From: Polytrichum commune
Taxonomy: Eukaryota; Streptophyta; Polytrichopsida; Polytrichales; Polytrichaceae
Direction of reading: 5' to 3'
Assembly: GCA_950295325.1 (NCBI GenBank)
Contig: OX485803.1
Location: 38,581,554-38,641,553, forward strand
DNA: 60,000 nt
The translations under genes were made by a program, and so were the position numbers. Position 1 is the stretch's first letter. Every line of letters begins with the position of its first letter. The notes under the pieces are model-generated. The model was not told the DNA's origin. It saw only the letters and a list, made by a program, of their open reading frames with translations, and made no database searches. Of this stretch, positions 22,506-35,000 are shown piece after piece.

Positions 22506-25500
22506 ATGGAGGCCGAGAAGAAGAACCCGAGGACGGTGATTTGCGTGGGCGACATCCACGGTCACATGCACCGGCTCCGGGAACTATGGCGGAACTTGGA
22601 GGCAAAGGTGGGGTCAGAATCATTCAACACGGCCACCGTCATCTTTCTAGGGGACTACAACGACAGGGGGCCCGACACCAAACAAGTCCTGGAGTTTCTA
22701 ATCGCCTTGCCGCATCTGTACCCTGAGCAGAGACATGTGTTTTTATGTGGGAATCATGACTTCGGATTTGCCTCTTTCGTGGGTGCGTTGCCTCCGTTGC
22801 CTCACGGGTTCGAGTATTCCAGCACGTGGCCCGAGTTCGAGCATAACGAAGAGCGAGAGGGCTGGTGGAGTGGTCCTGGCCAAGAGGAAATTCATTTGCA
22901 AGTAAGCCGGCTTTCAAGATTTATATGCAGTTGCTTATGTTCACGATGACCCTGATTTGTTTGAATGATTCTACAAAAATGTCAGATACCCAGTACCGCG
23001 GATCGAATACATACAATTAGGTCTTGGTCATCGAACGTGAATTTTGTGGGGGGTTTTTGGATCATCGGCAGATGGGCCGCCGAGATGTAAGCCGGGTAGA
23101 ACTATTGGTAGAACTGTTTGGTGGGATAGGTGTCATTGTTCACATTACTTGACTCAATGTGATGCATAACATTCTTGAGTACCTACTATGTAATCTCCCA
23201 GTGCAAATGGAGTGATACTTAAAATTATCCTAAGAATTATACAATTTAATCTTGGTAGATTTTAGGCATTGGTAGAGAAGTGCCAGATACCCAGCACCGA
23301 GCTACATATCCACTTGCAATTAGGTCATGCCCAACGAAGGTGGAGCGGTCCTGGGCCAGAGGGAAAACATTTGCAAGCAAGCTAAGGTGGCTTCAAAGAA
23401 ATAGACGCCTGTGCATTCCTTCTGTTGATGATGAGTTTTTTTTATCAGATTTTAGGAAAATGCTAGATGCTCAGTACCGCGGGTTAGGTTCATGCAATTA
23501 GGTTATGGCCATTGAAGGTGCGTGAATTCTGGGATCATACGAAGCAGATGGGCTTCCGAGATGAATCCGGGTAGAACTATTGGAAGGATTGCATTATGGG
23601 AGTTGTGTCATTGTTCACAGTACTGTACTTAATTTGGGCTGCTTTACACCTAGAGGCCGGGCCAATTCGTTGTGTAAGAGGCTTGAAATCCTCACTTGTG
23701 AATGGCCAAAAGGCTGGAATCGGCTCCAATTCCTTTACACCTAGAGGCCGGGCCGATTTGGTGGTATGAATTTTTTATAAAAAATGCATAATATGACACG
23801 GTCCGAGCTCGTTGAATTAGGTGCAACCAAAATGGAGGGCCAATTCTTGGCCTCGGGGCCAATGTCAAGTTTCAATAATTTTTTTTTTTCTAATAAAACA
23901 TGATTTTTCATCAAACCATATCCATTGGATTATGTGGAAATCTGAATGTCTCTATGCTACATCCGTTGGATTATGCTAGATTTATTGAATCGGCCTAGCT
24001 TCTTGGCCCTAAGACCTTTACATACGGGAAAATTGGCCCCCCATTATCTGGGAGCTACTTCACAAATATATATATATTACTTATCTCACTTCTTTTCCTT
24101 GATAAAAAGCAACCTTGAAGCTTCGCAGTTTGATCTCTTTCACCCTATCGGATGGAAAAGATCAAAGCGCCCTTTGGAACTACTATTATTTTACACAATC
24201 TAGGAACTTCCATAATGTTGGCATAATTGAATTTTAACAACAAATCTTGACGTAATAAATTTTAAGGTGTAGTTGAGGTCGGCCTCCAACCCAAAAAGGA
24301 CTGAAGTTTCATGCAATCGTCCTCAAGGGGAATTGGCCCGGTCTCTAGGTGTAAAGCGGCCCTTAGATGCATAACATTCTTAGGTTGATGCAACATTCAT
24401 AGCAGCCTAGAATATTTTCCGCGGTATAGATAGAATAAATGAATGTTAGGTTATCCAGATCACCTAAGAATGATCCCATGTGGGCCGGATATCTTCAACT
24501 GAATCCTTGTAGATTTTAGGCATTGCTAGAAAAATGCCATATACCCAGTACTGAGCTACTTACATGCAATTAGGTCATGACCGATGAAGGTGATTTCTGC
24601 AGTGAATTCTGAGATCATCTGAGCGTATGGGCCACCGAGATGACTCCAGGTCGTACTATTGGTAGAGCTACTTTGTGGGATTTGTGTCATTATTCACAGT
24701 ACTTTACTGAATGTGATGCAAAACATTCACCTTGAGTGGCCTATGTAATCTTGCAGCGAAAATGGAATCGCTCGTAGGCTAGTTATCTGGAGAACTTAAG
24801 AATGACCGGGGCTTTCCCCTTCGCTTGAATCTTGGTAGATAGAAGAAGGCTTTGTGTCTGAAGATAGGCAACAATGAGGTGTTGACTGATTAGAGCTTGC
24901 CACTTGACTATGCTTAGCAAATTTGCATGTAATCAAGGGAAATTTATCCTTGAAGCTAGAATAGAAGGGAGGTCGTCCTTACCAGTGTTGGTCAGGTATA
25001 TAGATTCATGCTTGATATTAATAATCAACATCAATAATAGTATGAAAGAACCTACCCGTGGGTATCAAAATTGTAATACTAGTCAAATATTGATATTTGG
25101 TGGGTATGTCAAGGTGAGCAAGTGAGCAGATCTTTGTATACCCGAGTTATTATTAGGGTCAACACCTTTTTGAACCATACTGATACTAGGACGATTTTAC
25201 CTAGGTATGAAGGTTCTTGCATGGTATATGGACCTGAATGATATCAAGAACAAAAATACTGTCAAATACCCATACCCTAATGAAATCAGAAAATATGAAA
25301 TCCTCATTAGAGATACTGAATGGTATCAAAAAAAAGAACGATACCAGACCAACACTGGTCCTTACAAGGCTCAAGAATGTTATGTGATGAGAGCTCTAAG
25401 CTTGTACACATTTATGCAGGGGAGGAGATGGGGCGGAAGAATCAAGATTGCATTCAACGTTGTGAAAAACACATATTATCAGGGCTCTATTTACGATGCA

Positions 25501-27984
25501 CAGCCGACTTTTGAATCCTATGGTGTTGCACATGGTGATCGAGCTGGTTTGTCTCGGACCTTCCCCTGTGATGATTGCATTTTGCAGTTTTGCTCTGCAA
25601 GAATCAAGTAGAGAACTGGTGATAGTGAGGCGTATGTTTGTGGAGTAGAGATGTCCATGTCTCTATGGTGTTGCTACTAATGCTCACAGGTTGAAGTAAT
25701 GGTCACTGACTATTGTGGTGGCAGGTTTGATTGCCGCTCTTCCAGAATCTCATAAAGAATTTCTACGTAACCTGATGTGGGTGTACGAAGAGGTAGCAAA
25801 TTTTCTATACTATGCAAAATTCATTTCTGTAAGGGTGTTGTCCATCTGGATTCACACTTCCTTGGCTGCATTCTTGTATCTTCTATATTTGTTGCCAGGA
25901 AGTACTGGTTGAGACGTCTCTGCCTGGAATGACTGGGGAAACAGTCTCCCATGGGATGAAACTTCAAGTATAGGGGAAAGAGTACCCGTGTCAGCGACCA
26001 GATCTTGGTCGCCCTGTAAAAATCTGACCCGCGGTCTGCATAGAGACTTATTCTGCTCCATGTGCGGGCTGAACGTGTCGTACTCGGATTGGTGACCTTC
26101 CTAACACTTGATTCCTGGTGCAGCCTATCACCTATGGTCCACCCCATCATAGTGGGGTGAATTGGATATTTGCAACCAACCATGTGGTTTGCCCTAGTGG
26201 GGGATAGCTGCTGGCCGGCTTGTCAGCGTCTGTGCAAGGTGTTCGTTCATCTTCGAAAGGAGGCAGAGGTCTTTGGGGGGCCTTCTAATTCTTGTAATGT
26301 CCGTTTCGGGATACATATAGACTTAGACCAACTTGGAAATGAAGCAACACCATAATTCATGCCAGTGGCAACATAGGAGTTGTCTTTCTTTTCTGCACCA
26401 GGAATCACTTGGGTATGGGGGGGCGTCCACTCCTCCCGCCAGGATAGTGTGTGAGGGGTCCTTCCCACCTGATGTTGAATAGGTTGGTGACATGAACGGC
26501 AATGACATTCTGAAAGTCTGTTCAAAACAAAAGGAAATGAAGCTGAGAAATACACTAGTGAGCTGGCAACATTTTCATCAGCTCTTATGCGTAGCTCAGT
26601 TGATAGCCCCGGGCAGCACCTACTTGTGCCCAAAGAAACTGCAATATATAGCAATTGCCAAGCAGCCCTCAGCTGGAACTTGAACCATCTGTGTGGTGCC
26701 CATAGTAAGTTAAAGGTAAGCTCTCCTAGTTGTTTCCAGCTTGTTTCCAGATTGAATCAGAATTCTGCTTTGTGTATAATCTATGTTTTTGGTTTGTGGT
26801 TGGAGCAGGAAGGGTGTCCAGACATGGGCTACACAAAGTTGATAGCTGTGCACGCGGGACTGGAGTCAAATAAGCCAGTTGATACACAGCTGCAAACCTT
26901 GCGAGAAAGGAATGCAACAACCTCGCGAATTGAGCAACTTGCTGGTCGCAAGAATGTCTGGAACACCCCTCCTGTAAGTTTATCTTCAACCCTCTTTTTT
27001 CGTTTTTGTTTTCTGACATGTCGGAGGTTGCATCTCTGGGAGAAAACTCAGCTGTACGAAAGCTTCAACCGCTTTATAAGATCTCATTTTATTTTCTTGA
27101 TGATGGAACCTTTTCTATGCAAGAATGCCATGAATACTAGACATGGTTTAGTCTTATACTCGAACTTCACACTAGATTGCAGAAGATTGTTCAGGATAGG
27201 TTCCAAGTCCAACCGGTTAGCCTCCTCCATAATTATTGTTTTAGAACTTTAAACTCTTTTAATCCAGTATTGCTACTCATGAGAGGAGAGAGAAGCACTT
27301 GCAATCTACATGCAGTGCTTTGGGCCCCACGAATATCGAAATCTAAAATCTCATTGGTGGAAATGGCTGAGACTGTCCCACTTGACTCACACTAGAGATT
27401 GAGGGCCTAAGGGACCATGGAAGTTTGAATGGACGAAAACCTATATGGAGTCCTGCATGGCATGCATGTATGATGTTTCATGGTCTACTGGATTTTGTGT
27501 CAAGCCCACCTCACAGTGGTGGGTCTAACACAAAACTAGGATACCATGGCACTTCAAAATTTCACAACCCTTGATTGGTAATTACTTATTGTGTGGAAGG
27601 GCACACATGAATAGGATGGTAATGAAATAGAATTTCTTTGAGAGCAGATGTCTTTAAACTACACTTCAAGGCCTGTGACCACATGAATTTCAATATCAAT
27701 TTTCCTTTGTACGGCCACTGGATGTGTTCTTATTTATATGAGGATTGATTTCTATTTCATGTTTGTGGTTACAGGAATTAGTGACAGAGGGAGTTCTGGT
27801 GGTTAGTGGACACCATGCAAATCTCCACCTTGAGAAAAACCGCCTGATAATTGACGAGAGTGGGGGTCTCGACTTGCCAATTGCTGCTGTCATTCTTCCA
27901 AGCCGTGAAATTGTGCGTGACACCGACGATTTTCCACCAACAATGGCGACTGTGCCACCTCAACCTGTATTGGCTGCACACTAG
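22506..27984 (+). CDS. RLPH2: RLPH2-type PPP-family phosphatase (five exons)
   Basis: Exons 22506-22901, 25420-25546, 25725-25792, 26809-26973 and 27775-27984 join in frame to 321 residues (309 in the Arabidopsis homologue as I recall it). Metal-binding motifs of calcineurin-like PPP phosphatases are present: GDIHGH (15-20), GDYNDRG (49-55; usual GDxxDRG), GNHDF (82-86), IAVHAGLE (about 210) and VSGHH (about 262). Other diagnostic stretches are [20 protein letters not shown] across the first junction, [31 protein letters not shown] and a C-terminal LIIDESGG plus [13 protein letters not shown]2 enzymes are plant phosphatases of bacterial (Rhizobiales-like) ancestry with tyrosine specificity despite the Ser/Thr-type PPP fold; that is family knowledge. 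Intron 1 is 2.5 kb and repeat-built. All junctions are GT-AG. Confidence 0.94.
23338..23398 (+). pseudogene. pseudo-exon: duplicated end of RLPH2 exon 1
   Basis: GGTGGAGCGGTCCTGG followed by CCAGAGGGAAAACATTTGCA and AGCAAGC matches the last ~45 bases of exon 1 and its donor (GGTGGAGTGGTCCTGG, CATTTGCAAGTAAGC). The donor GT has become GC (AAGCAAGC), so it should not be used efficiently. It shows that the intron grew by tandem duplication that included the exon edge. Confidence 0.7.
23636..24362. mobile_element. TIR element inserted into an intronic repeat unit
   Basis: Left end GGGCTGCTTTACACCTAGAG, right end (reverse complement) GGGCCGCTTTACACCTAGAG; the arms continue to CCGGGCCAATTC. The left TIR is repeated directly at about 23733. 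It interrupts repeat unit three between TTCACAGTACTGTACTTAATTT and TTAGATGCATAACATTC; sister units show this join without the element (TCAATGTGATGCATAACATT). Ends resemble the elements at 3777 and 58237. Probably a PIF/Harbinger-like MITE. Confidence 0.75.
24983..25357. mobile_element. hAT-type MITE with 8 bp target duplication
   Basis: TIRs CAGTGTTGGTC...GACCAACACTG are flanked by GTCCTTAC on both sides (24975-24982, 25358-25365). An 8 bp duplication and a CAGTG tip are hallmarks of hAT elements. 375 bp, no coding capacity. It ends only about 55 bases before the acceptor of RLPH2 exon 2. A relative lies at 44771-45152. Confidence 0.83.
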
Positions 27985-28148
27985 GTCTGTGAGCTTTACA
28001 ACAATTATTATTCCCCATCCCCGTCGCAAACTATCAATTGGTAGAAGGTCTTTTGAATTTCAGAGTATGATCAGCCGGGTTAAACCTTAGGTTTTCATGT
28101 GAAGAGCTGATGTGCTGGCCACATCCATGGATGCTCACTGAAATCAAT

Positions 28149-28310
28149 CATGGGTTGGATGACTCTACATGGAATTGTTGTCAGGGTAGGAATCAATGTC
28201 ATCAAATGGATGATTCTGCATGGAGGTGTTGTTAGGGTAGGAATCCATGTCATGACATGGATGATTCTATATGGAGCTCTTTCTAGGATAGGAGTTCCAC
28301 ATGTTGCCAG
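28149..28310. repeat. three 57 bp tandem repeats downstream of RLPH2
   Basis: TGGATGACTCTACATGGA, TGGATGATTCTGCATGGA and TGGATGATTCTATATGGA each begin a unit containing GGGTAGGAAT and GTCAT; the third is partial. They lie about 165 bases past the stop, in the likely 3' UTR or just beyond. The 105-codon frame across them is repeat-driven. Confidence 0.85.
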
Positions 28311-29092
28311 AGCTGCAGTTGTAATAAGATATCTATCTTTTCAAACGAAGGCAGTCGATCCTTTCAGAGGAACCTTTCATTTTGAGGTTTGTAATGATAT
28401 TATTGGCAAACCTAACCGTTGTTTCAAACATCATTCATATTACTTGTCACCTCTACATCTAACATGACCATCCAAACCATGATGCTTGATGGTGTGGTGG
28501 ATATTTGTTAGTTTACTACTTGTCCATCAATTTTGGTGAAGTTTTGGTTTCTTTCCTATGACATGGCAGCAGTAGTAAGTCACCGAGTCCTTATGTATCT
28601 TACATTGTCCATTGTTCATTGTCCATCAAGTCCTCACACCCTGGAACTAACTTCAGAAAACCCCCACGGGAGTCTGCACAGAAACACAACCTTTGTCTTG
28701 CATACCCACTTGCACTGAGGCTGATGAAGGTGAGATTGATCTTCCTACTAGTCTACCCTACATAGGTAGAGATCACATTCAGTTCAAGGGTTGTAGTTAA
28801 TTAATTTCGTTCATGATTCTCTCCAAATTGGTGTCAAAAGTCTTCCACCCTGTATATTATCATTTGTAATTTAAAAAGTTCCCCATGGCTCCGGAGGACA
28901 TCTTAGTGAAGTCAGGGCAAGTGCATTGTGGGATATTGGTGATAGACACATGTTAGGTCTTATTGCTGTTGGAGACGAGGATGATTGTGGCGCCCTAACA
29001 CACTTGGAAAGACTCACAGGTTTAATAGAAATTATCACTTGGAAGTTTTTGTGCATATTTGTGCAGTGGAGGTGCCCACCCTGCACTCAAAG

Positions 29093-32000
29093 ATGAGTGT
29101 TGCCACTATGTCGGATGTGGAATCCGCTGAGACCGTTGAACAACCTGACGATGAGCTTTTCATACTTCCAGGTATTCTCATGCCCTATGTTTTGTGTATA
29201 ATTAGAAATTAGAATGCCTAACGCATGAGGCAATGGTCTGTTTGATGCCTCACACATGCACACATGTGTCAATGTCTTAACCACAATACTGAATAGTTTT
29301 TCAAGTAAGATAATCTCCATTTGAAGTAAGCACATGTATATTTTTAGAGCTTTATGAGCAATACTATGTCAAATACTTGCAATAGCATGCACATTGATTA
29401 TCAATTCCAGTACTGCAGATTGCTCTCCACACCCATTTTACGTTCTGGTTGATGGGTCTCCAATCTTATACATGTTACACATTCCAGACCTAATTAATGT
29501 ATGCATCAACTTTCTTTTGTGAGTTATGAAAGAATTTGGGGTATGCACAGATGATGGATTTGACGACAGCGAGTACACATATGAAGAGGTAGCTGTTGAG
29601 GAAGACTTCGAGTCGGAAGGCGATGTCGAGTCCGAAGATCTTGAAGCCACCCTTCGATCGTTGCAAAAACTCTCCTTCCTCCTTGGTATTAACATAAGCA
29701 GCGTTGCTGTTCTTCTTTCTCTGAATTCTTCCCAACTCGAAATTTGGCACCATGTAAACAGGTTAGGCTTAAAGCCTTATTTTGATTCTCTGCATTTCAA
29801 CTCCAGGGAAAGGGCAGAAAAAGACTGAGCATCCCGAAGTGCGTCGTCAAAGGGAGGTTCTGGACGATTTCGTGCGCAATTTCTGCATGACTTACAGTCT
29901 GCACAAAACGCTTGAAGCGTTTGAAGTAAGGGCTTATTATATTTCTTTTGCACTCAATTCTTCACTACCCATTCACCATCAAACTCTAAAATCTTGAGTG
30001 TTGTGTCCAAGTATACAATTCTACAATGCAGCACATATAAATTTGATTGTTGTATTCAAATTTAATCACACTCCTCAGGGCTTCAAGGCTGGCTATCCAG
30101 ATGGATGGAAAGTTTAGGGTGTTTTAGCCACCATCTATTTGAGCAATGTTGTCACTGGTGCAATGTGAGCAACGTTGTCAACTTGACCAATGTTGTAGCC
30201 ACCATCAAATTTGAGTGATGTTGTCATTGGTGCAATATGAACTTGAGTTACGTTGTAGCGACCATTAAATTTGAGCAATGTTGTGGCCACCATCAATTTC
30301 AGCAATGTTGTTGATATGAGCAATGTCTCTTCACAAGTGTATTTTGTTGTGGGGTCTGGACAGGTGGAGTGGTTTGAGGCGAAAGAAAAGGGGAAGGTGA
30401 TAGACAGCAAGCTGATGATGGTGCCGGATGAGTATGGCCGGTCGCTGCAGCTGACCAACATTCTCTCGCGGCTTCAAGAGCAGCTTGAACAACAGACTGT
30501 TGTTGCCCAGTATTTTAACCTTTCCTCACCCCCTCCCCTTCCAAAAACAATAGGTCATTAAGCAGTTATATTTATTGCCGATAATCTATGTGGGTGATGC
30601 CAAATCCTCTCAGAGTATATATGTAAATCATCTGGGTGGTTGTTGTTGTGCATCTGTTGTTGAGTCTTGCAAATTGTAGTGAGCTTGGTCTTTCTGCGGT
30701 GACCGGGATGGCAGTTGCCGCGCAGAAATGCTCGAAAAATTTCGAAAGGAAAGGAACCTGCATCGGATGCACCACAACCGGATTGCACAAGAGAAAAACA
30801 AACTGATTGTTGATATCAAAGTATGTTTCCCTACATTCATACCCAATTCCTTTTCACAAGTTTGGCTCCTGATGATAATTATTGATAAACACAGAAGGCT
30901 ATGGAGGTTAGGAGGAATTAAGTTGCCAATCAACTAATGTGTTGAGAGTGAATTATGACACATTTTACGCTGCATCAAGGAATCGAATCTGTCAACATAA
31001 TTCTTGATTCTTGAGTCTTAATTCTTTCACAATGACACCTGGGCAGAGGTTACGGGCGCATTTTGGAAAGTATGATGGACTCATTGATGAACTGAAGAAG
31101 AGATATGAGAAGGCAACTCGGGCCAAGGCACTCATGGCCCTAGAGAGAGATAAATTGCGGACCATGGTATTAATTATTTCAGTCTTAATTAATTTATTGT
31201 GGTGACCCACTAATCATTAATATGACTACTAAGATATATTCATAGATAGATGAAGTAGATCCCATATGATGCCATTCAGGTCTACACAATTGCGAGCTGA
31301 GCATCTAACCTTTGCATGCTATGCCATCACCAAGTCACGTTAGGTAATAATGGATTTGCTAGGGGAGGGGAAAAGGGAAAGGAATATTATTTTTAATGTT
31401 AATAAAATAATAAAATAATAAAATAATAATAAACACACACACACACACACACACAACAACGACAGCAAGAATTGTTTCTATGTGCATGCTCATGTTGCAG
31501 TTCGGTGATTGTGTATAGGTAGAAAATGCGTGCCTTTTCACAGATGACAATCCTTTGTCACCGGACTTCAAAGGGCCCAAGCATGGCAAGGGATCATTCA
31601 AAGAAGTACCCAAGCCAGATCCTTTAATATCGGGGTGTAAAATAAATCCCTTCCATGAGCTAAAATTCTCACCAACAGACGTGCAAAGTTTCACCTTACA
31701 ATCCACATTTCGAGGTCATTTGATGTCTGTAAGCAAGTGAGTAATCAAACCCAAATTCAAATTCATTTCATTCTTAGAGGTGGACAAAAAAAGGGATTTG
31801 CATTGATCAGAGAAGCTTCATGTATGTACACTCATGTTTGGGTTCCAGAAGTTTTGTACCCATGCCAATGTGGTGAGGATCGAGAATTATTCATATCCAA
31901 GTAATCTGTAAATAAAATAAAATGAAAATTGTCAGATGAAAATAAAATTGATGTCTTACTGTTTTATGCTCACAGTGTCATTATTCATCCCAAAAAGCCA

Positions 32001-35000
32001 GTCGTTGTGACGGCTTCAGATGATGGAACATGGCGCATGTGGGGGTTGCCAGCAGGTGATCTCATCATGACCGGTGATGGTCACAAAGATTGGGTGTCTG
32101 GCCTTGATTTTCATCCCAAGTGAGCGTTCAAAAATTCTCATGACTGACTTGCAGGTTCCTCATTGTATGGCAGAAGATTTTCTTGTAGAAATTGCCCACA
32201 ATATCGAATTCAACTTTTGCAGTTTCTGGATTTAGAAGCCAAAGAAAGAGAGAAGGGATAACACCTATGTTTGCTGACACTGGCATAAATTCTAGACTCC
32301 CTTTGCCCATAGGCTATTGCCTCAATCAAGAGATGGATCTTTTCTAAAAACCATAATCAATCACTCAAGCTATTAGCTTGATGCTTGGGAAGCCAAATCA
32401 TGTAATGTTTTTGTAAGTTTGATAACAACAATTTGGCAACCTGCTCAAAGTTGTTTTGAATTTAAGTGGTGTTAACGCAATGAACATCCACGGCAGAGGA
32501 ATGCACCTAGCATCCACATCTGGTGACTGCACTGTCAAATTGTGGAGCTTTGAGAAAGCTCGTTGCATTCATACCTTTGCGGATCACACTCAGGTTCTAA
32601 TGTACACCGCATTCTCTCCAAACCTTTTTTCTTGCGCCTTCACTTCATCAAATTGACGCTGTCTTTACTGTTGTACCACATAAGTAAATCCACCATGGAT
32701 TTTGTAGAATTTTCCTCCTGGAAATATGCAATCTTAACCTCACTTCTTATTTTTATTCTTATTGGTATGCTTTTTCCTTCACTTTCTAACTCCGTTGGTT
32801 GATTTTAAGTGAATTATATTATAACCTGTTTTGTCTGAATTGGTTATGCCCATGATTTGCACACAGGCGGTATGGGCAGTATCATATCATACAAGCGGTG
32901 ATGTTCTGGCCAGCTCATCTCTGGATCATACCTCGCGAATTTGGGATCTTTATGCGTACACATGACCTATCCCTCGCTTTTTAGTATGTTGTGTTGCAAC
33001 AGGATATGGTATCTCAATAAACTCAACAAACTCATAGTCACTGTTACTGGAGCAAATTAAGGATTCTTTATACTACAAAGGTGGTAGTAGTTGTGGTTAA
33101 CCTCCAAATTCAACCACAACCGTCGTTCTTTTCGTTCACACTTGTAGTGTGCAAAATCCTGTGGTTGTGGTTCATGGTAGGGTTGGTTTCAAATCGCAAT
33201 CTATCATTGCTTTATGTTGTGGATTCAATAAAAGATGAAAGTGATTATTATCCTTGTTGGCAAACTGTAGTATCAAAGTGGTTGCCTTAACTTTCTCCCT
33301 GGACCTTGGCCTACAAACTCTTTGGTTTACCAAACCTGCACTTTTTGCATTCCTCTTATTTAGAAGCTCAGGGATTGTAACCCTCATGGTTTAATTATTT
33401 TGATAGTCTATTAATTTCTTGAATCTATTTGATGTAACCCTACAAAATTTGACAATGGACGGATTTTAATGTTTGAGGAGCATATTAATTCTCAGTTAAA
33501 ATTCTCACCGTATGGATGTGGCTCCTCAACAGAATGAAATGTCGAGGCACTCTGCGTGGGCACGTTGACTCGGTGAACGCCATTCAATGGCAACTATACA
33601 CAAGCTTAATTTGTACAGCAAGTAGTGATAAAACCGTCAGCCTGTGGGACGCACGGTCCTCACTTTGTGTGCAAACATTCTATGGACACAAAAGTTCGTG
33701 CAACCATGCGACTTTTGACAACAAGGTAAATACACCAGGACTTTTTCTTTAAAGTGTAAGGTTATGTGGCCCTACTGGGGGCACTTCCAACTCCACAGGC
33801 AATTTTAACTGTTGGATCGGATCGGGTGTTGTCTCATCTGGCTTGTAATTGTAATGATTTATGAATATTGTCAATTTTAGTTTCATCAGGGTCAGAGGTC
33901 TCATAAAAAAGTTATAGAAGGTCAAAGTGAACAATTTCTCTCTTATGGATTATCACATAGACCCCCCCCTCCAAAAAAAAAATTGTGATGTTCATCATTG
34001 AACATACAGTTGATTATGAGCACATATTTCAATCTCGTTGTAACATGTGTCGTTTTGGTGTTTATTCGTAACACCAAGACTTGTCATATACCAAAAAAAT
34101 GTAGGCATCCAAATAAGAAGAGTGACCACATAAGCTCCACATACCTTAATTTCATTGAAGGGCTTTTTGAGCCACTCACATTGCCATTCATATGTGAAGG
34201 AGGTTTCCAACAGTCTCAAATGTTTCAATAACATAAAAACTAGACCTCAAATTCTACAAAGTTGTCAACCTTTACCCAAACGAATATAGACACCAAGGGA
34301 GTTTACCTTCGGTTTGCACTTGGAATGCAAGAAACTCCTAACACCACTTTCTTACAAGTAGTAAAGTATGCAGGTGATATATGCTTACTTTTTCCTAATA
34401 GGACACCTATATTTGATTAATTTGTGGCTCAGCCAGGATTACACATATACACATAAAGGACAAACACCATAGGGACACATGTTTAAGAGAAAATGGTCTT
34501 TGTTGTCAAATTTTATCATCAACTACTACACGCTCAATAGTGAACTCAATTGGGAGGACTTATACATCTGATTAAGGAATCAACAAACATCCACTTCTGA
34601 TAACCCATCACTAAATTATGCGAGGTCCAATTTCAATCCAATTTTTGCTGATCTTCAAGGTACGTTTGCTATTGCAACCGAAGTTTCGTTGTGTAAATAT
34701 TATCGGTAGGAGTTGGACAACATGGGAAATGAACCGAATAACAGCCTCACAACTTACGAATACTTTGCAACCCTCAATGTTCTCTCAGAGGATCCAATAC
34801 TTTTTGGCAGGGAAATATGATTGCCTCAGTGGACGCTGATGGTATTGTCAAGCTGTGGGATGTGAGGAAGGTGACAGAATATGCAACAATCAATGTTGGT
34901 CCGCATTCAGCAAATCGGTGTTGCTTCGATCGCAGTGCGCTTGTCATGGCAATTGCCAGTAATGACAGCCGCATCAAATGGTATCACGTCTTTTCTTAAC

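Larger units (their letters stand above)
22902..25419 (+). repeat. RLPH2 intron 1: four repeat units plus inserted elements
   Basis: Four diverged units begin near 22982, 23277, 23458 and 24536, each opening with a GCCAGATACCCAGTACCG-like block and continuing with GCAATTAGGTCATG. Three (the first, third and fourth) then have a GAATTCTGGGATCAT-type block, CCGAGATG, GTAGAACTATTGG and a TTGTTCACAGTACT segment. Unit two is different: at 23338-23398 it carries a decayed copy of the end of exon 1 and its splice donor. Unit three holds a transposon (23636-24362), and a hAT-like MITE sits at 24983-25357. Confidence 0.85.

Noticed and set aside
25207-25419. N-terminal part of the 134-codon ORF before RLPH2 exon 2
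   Set aside because: It is hAT MITE and intron sequence; the acceptor TTTATGCAG at 25411-25419 marks the real exon start.
26247-26654. 135-codon minus-strand ORF within RLPH2 intron 3
   Set aside because: No family recognised, no splice partners on the minus strand, and it lies between well-phased RLPH2 exons; perhaps transposon debris.
26587-27252. 221-codon plus-strand ORF
   Set aside because: Only 26809-26973 is coding (RLPH2 exon 4); the rest is read-through into both introns.
28985-29092. 36-codon upstream extension of SPAG16
   Set aside because: Open and in frame, but not acidic like PF20 N-termini; the ATG at 29093 (MSVATMSD) fits better. Only transcript data could settle it.
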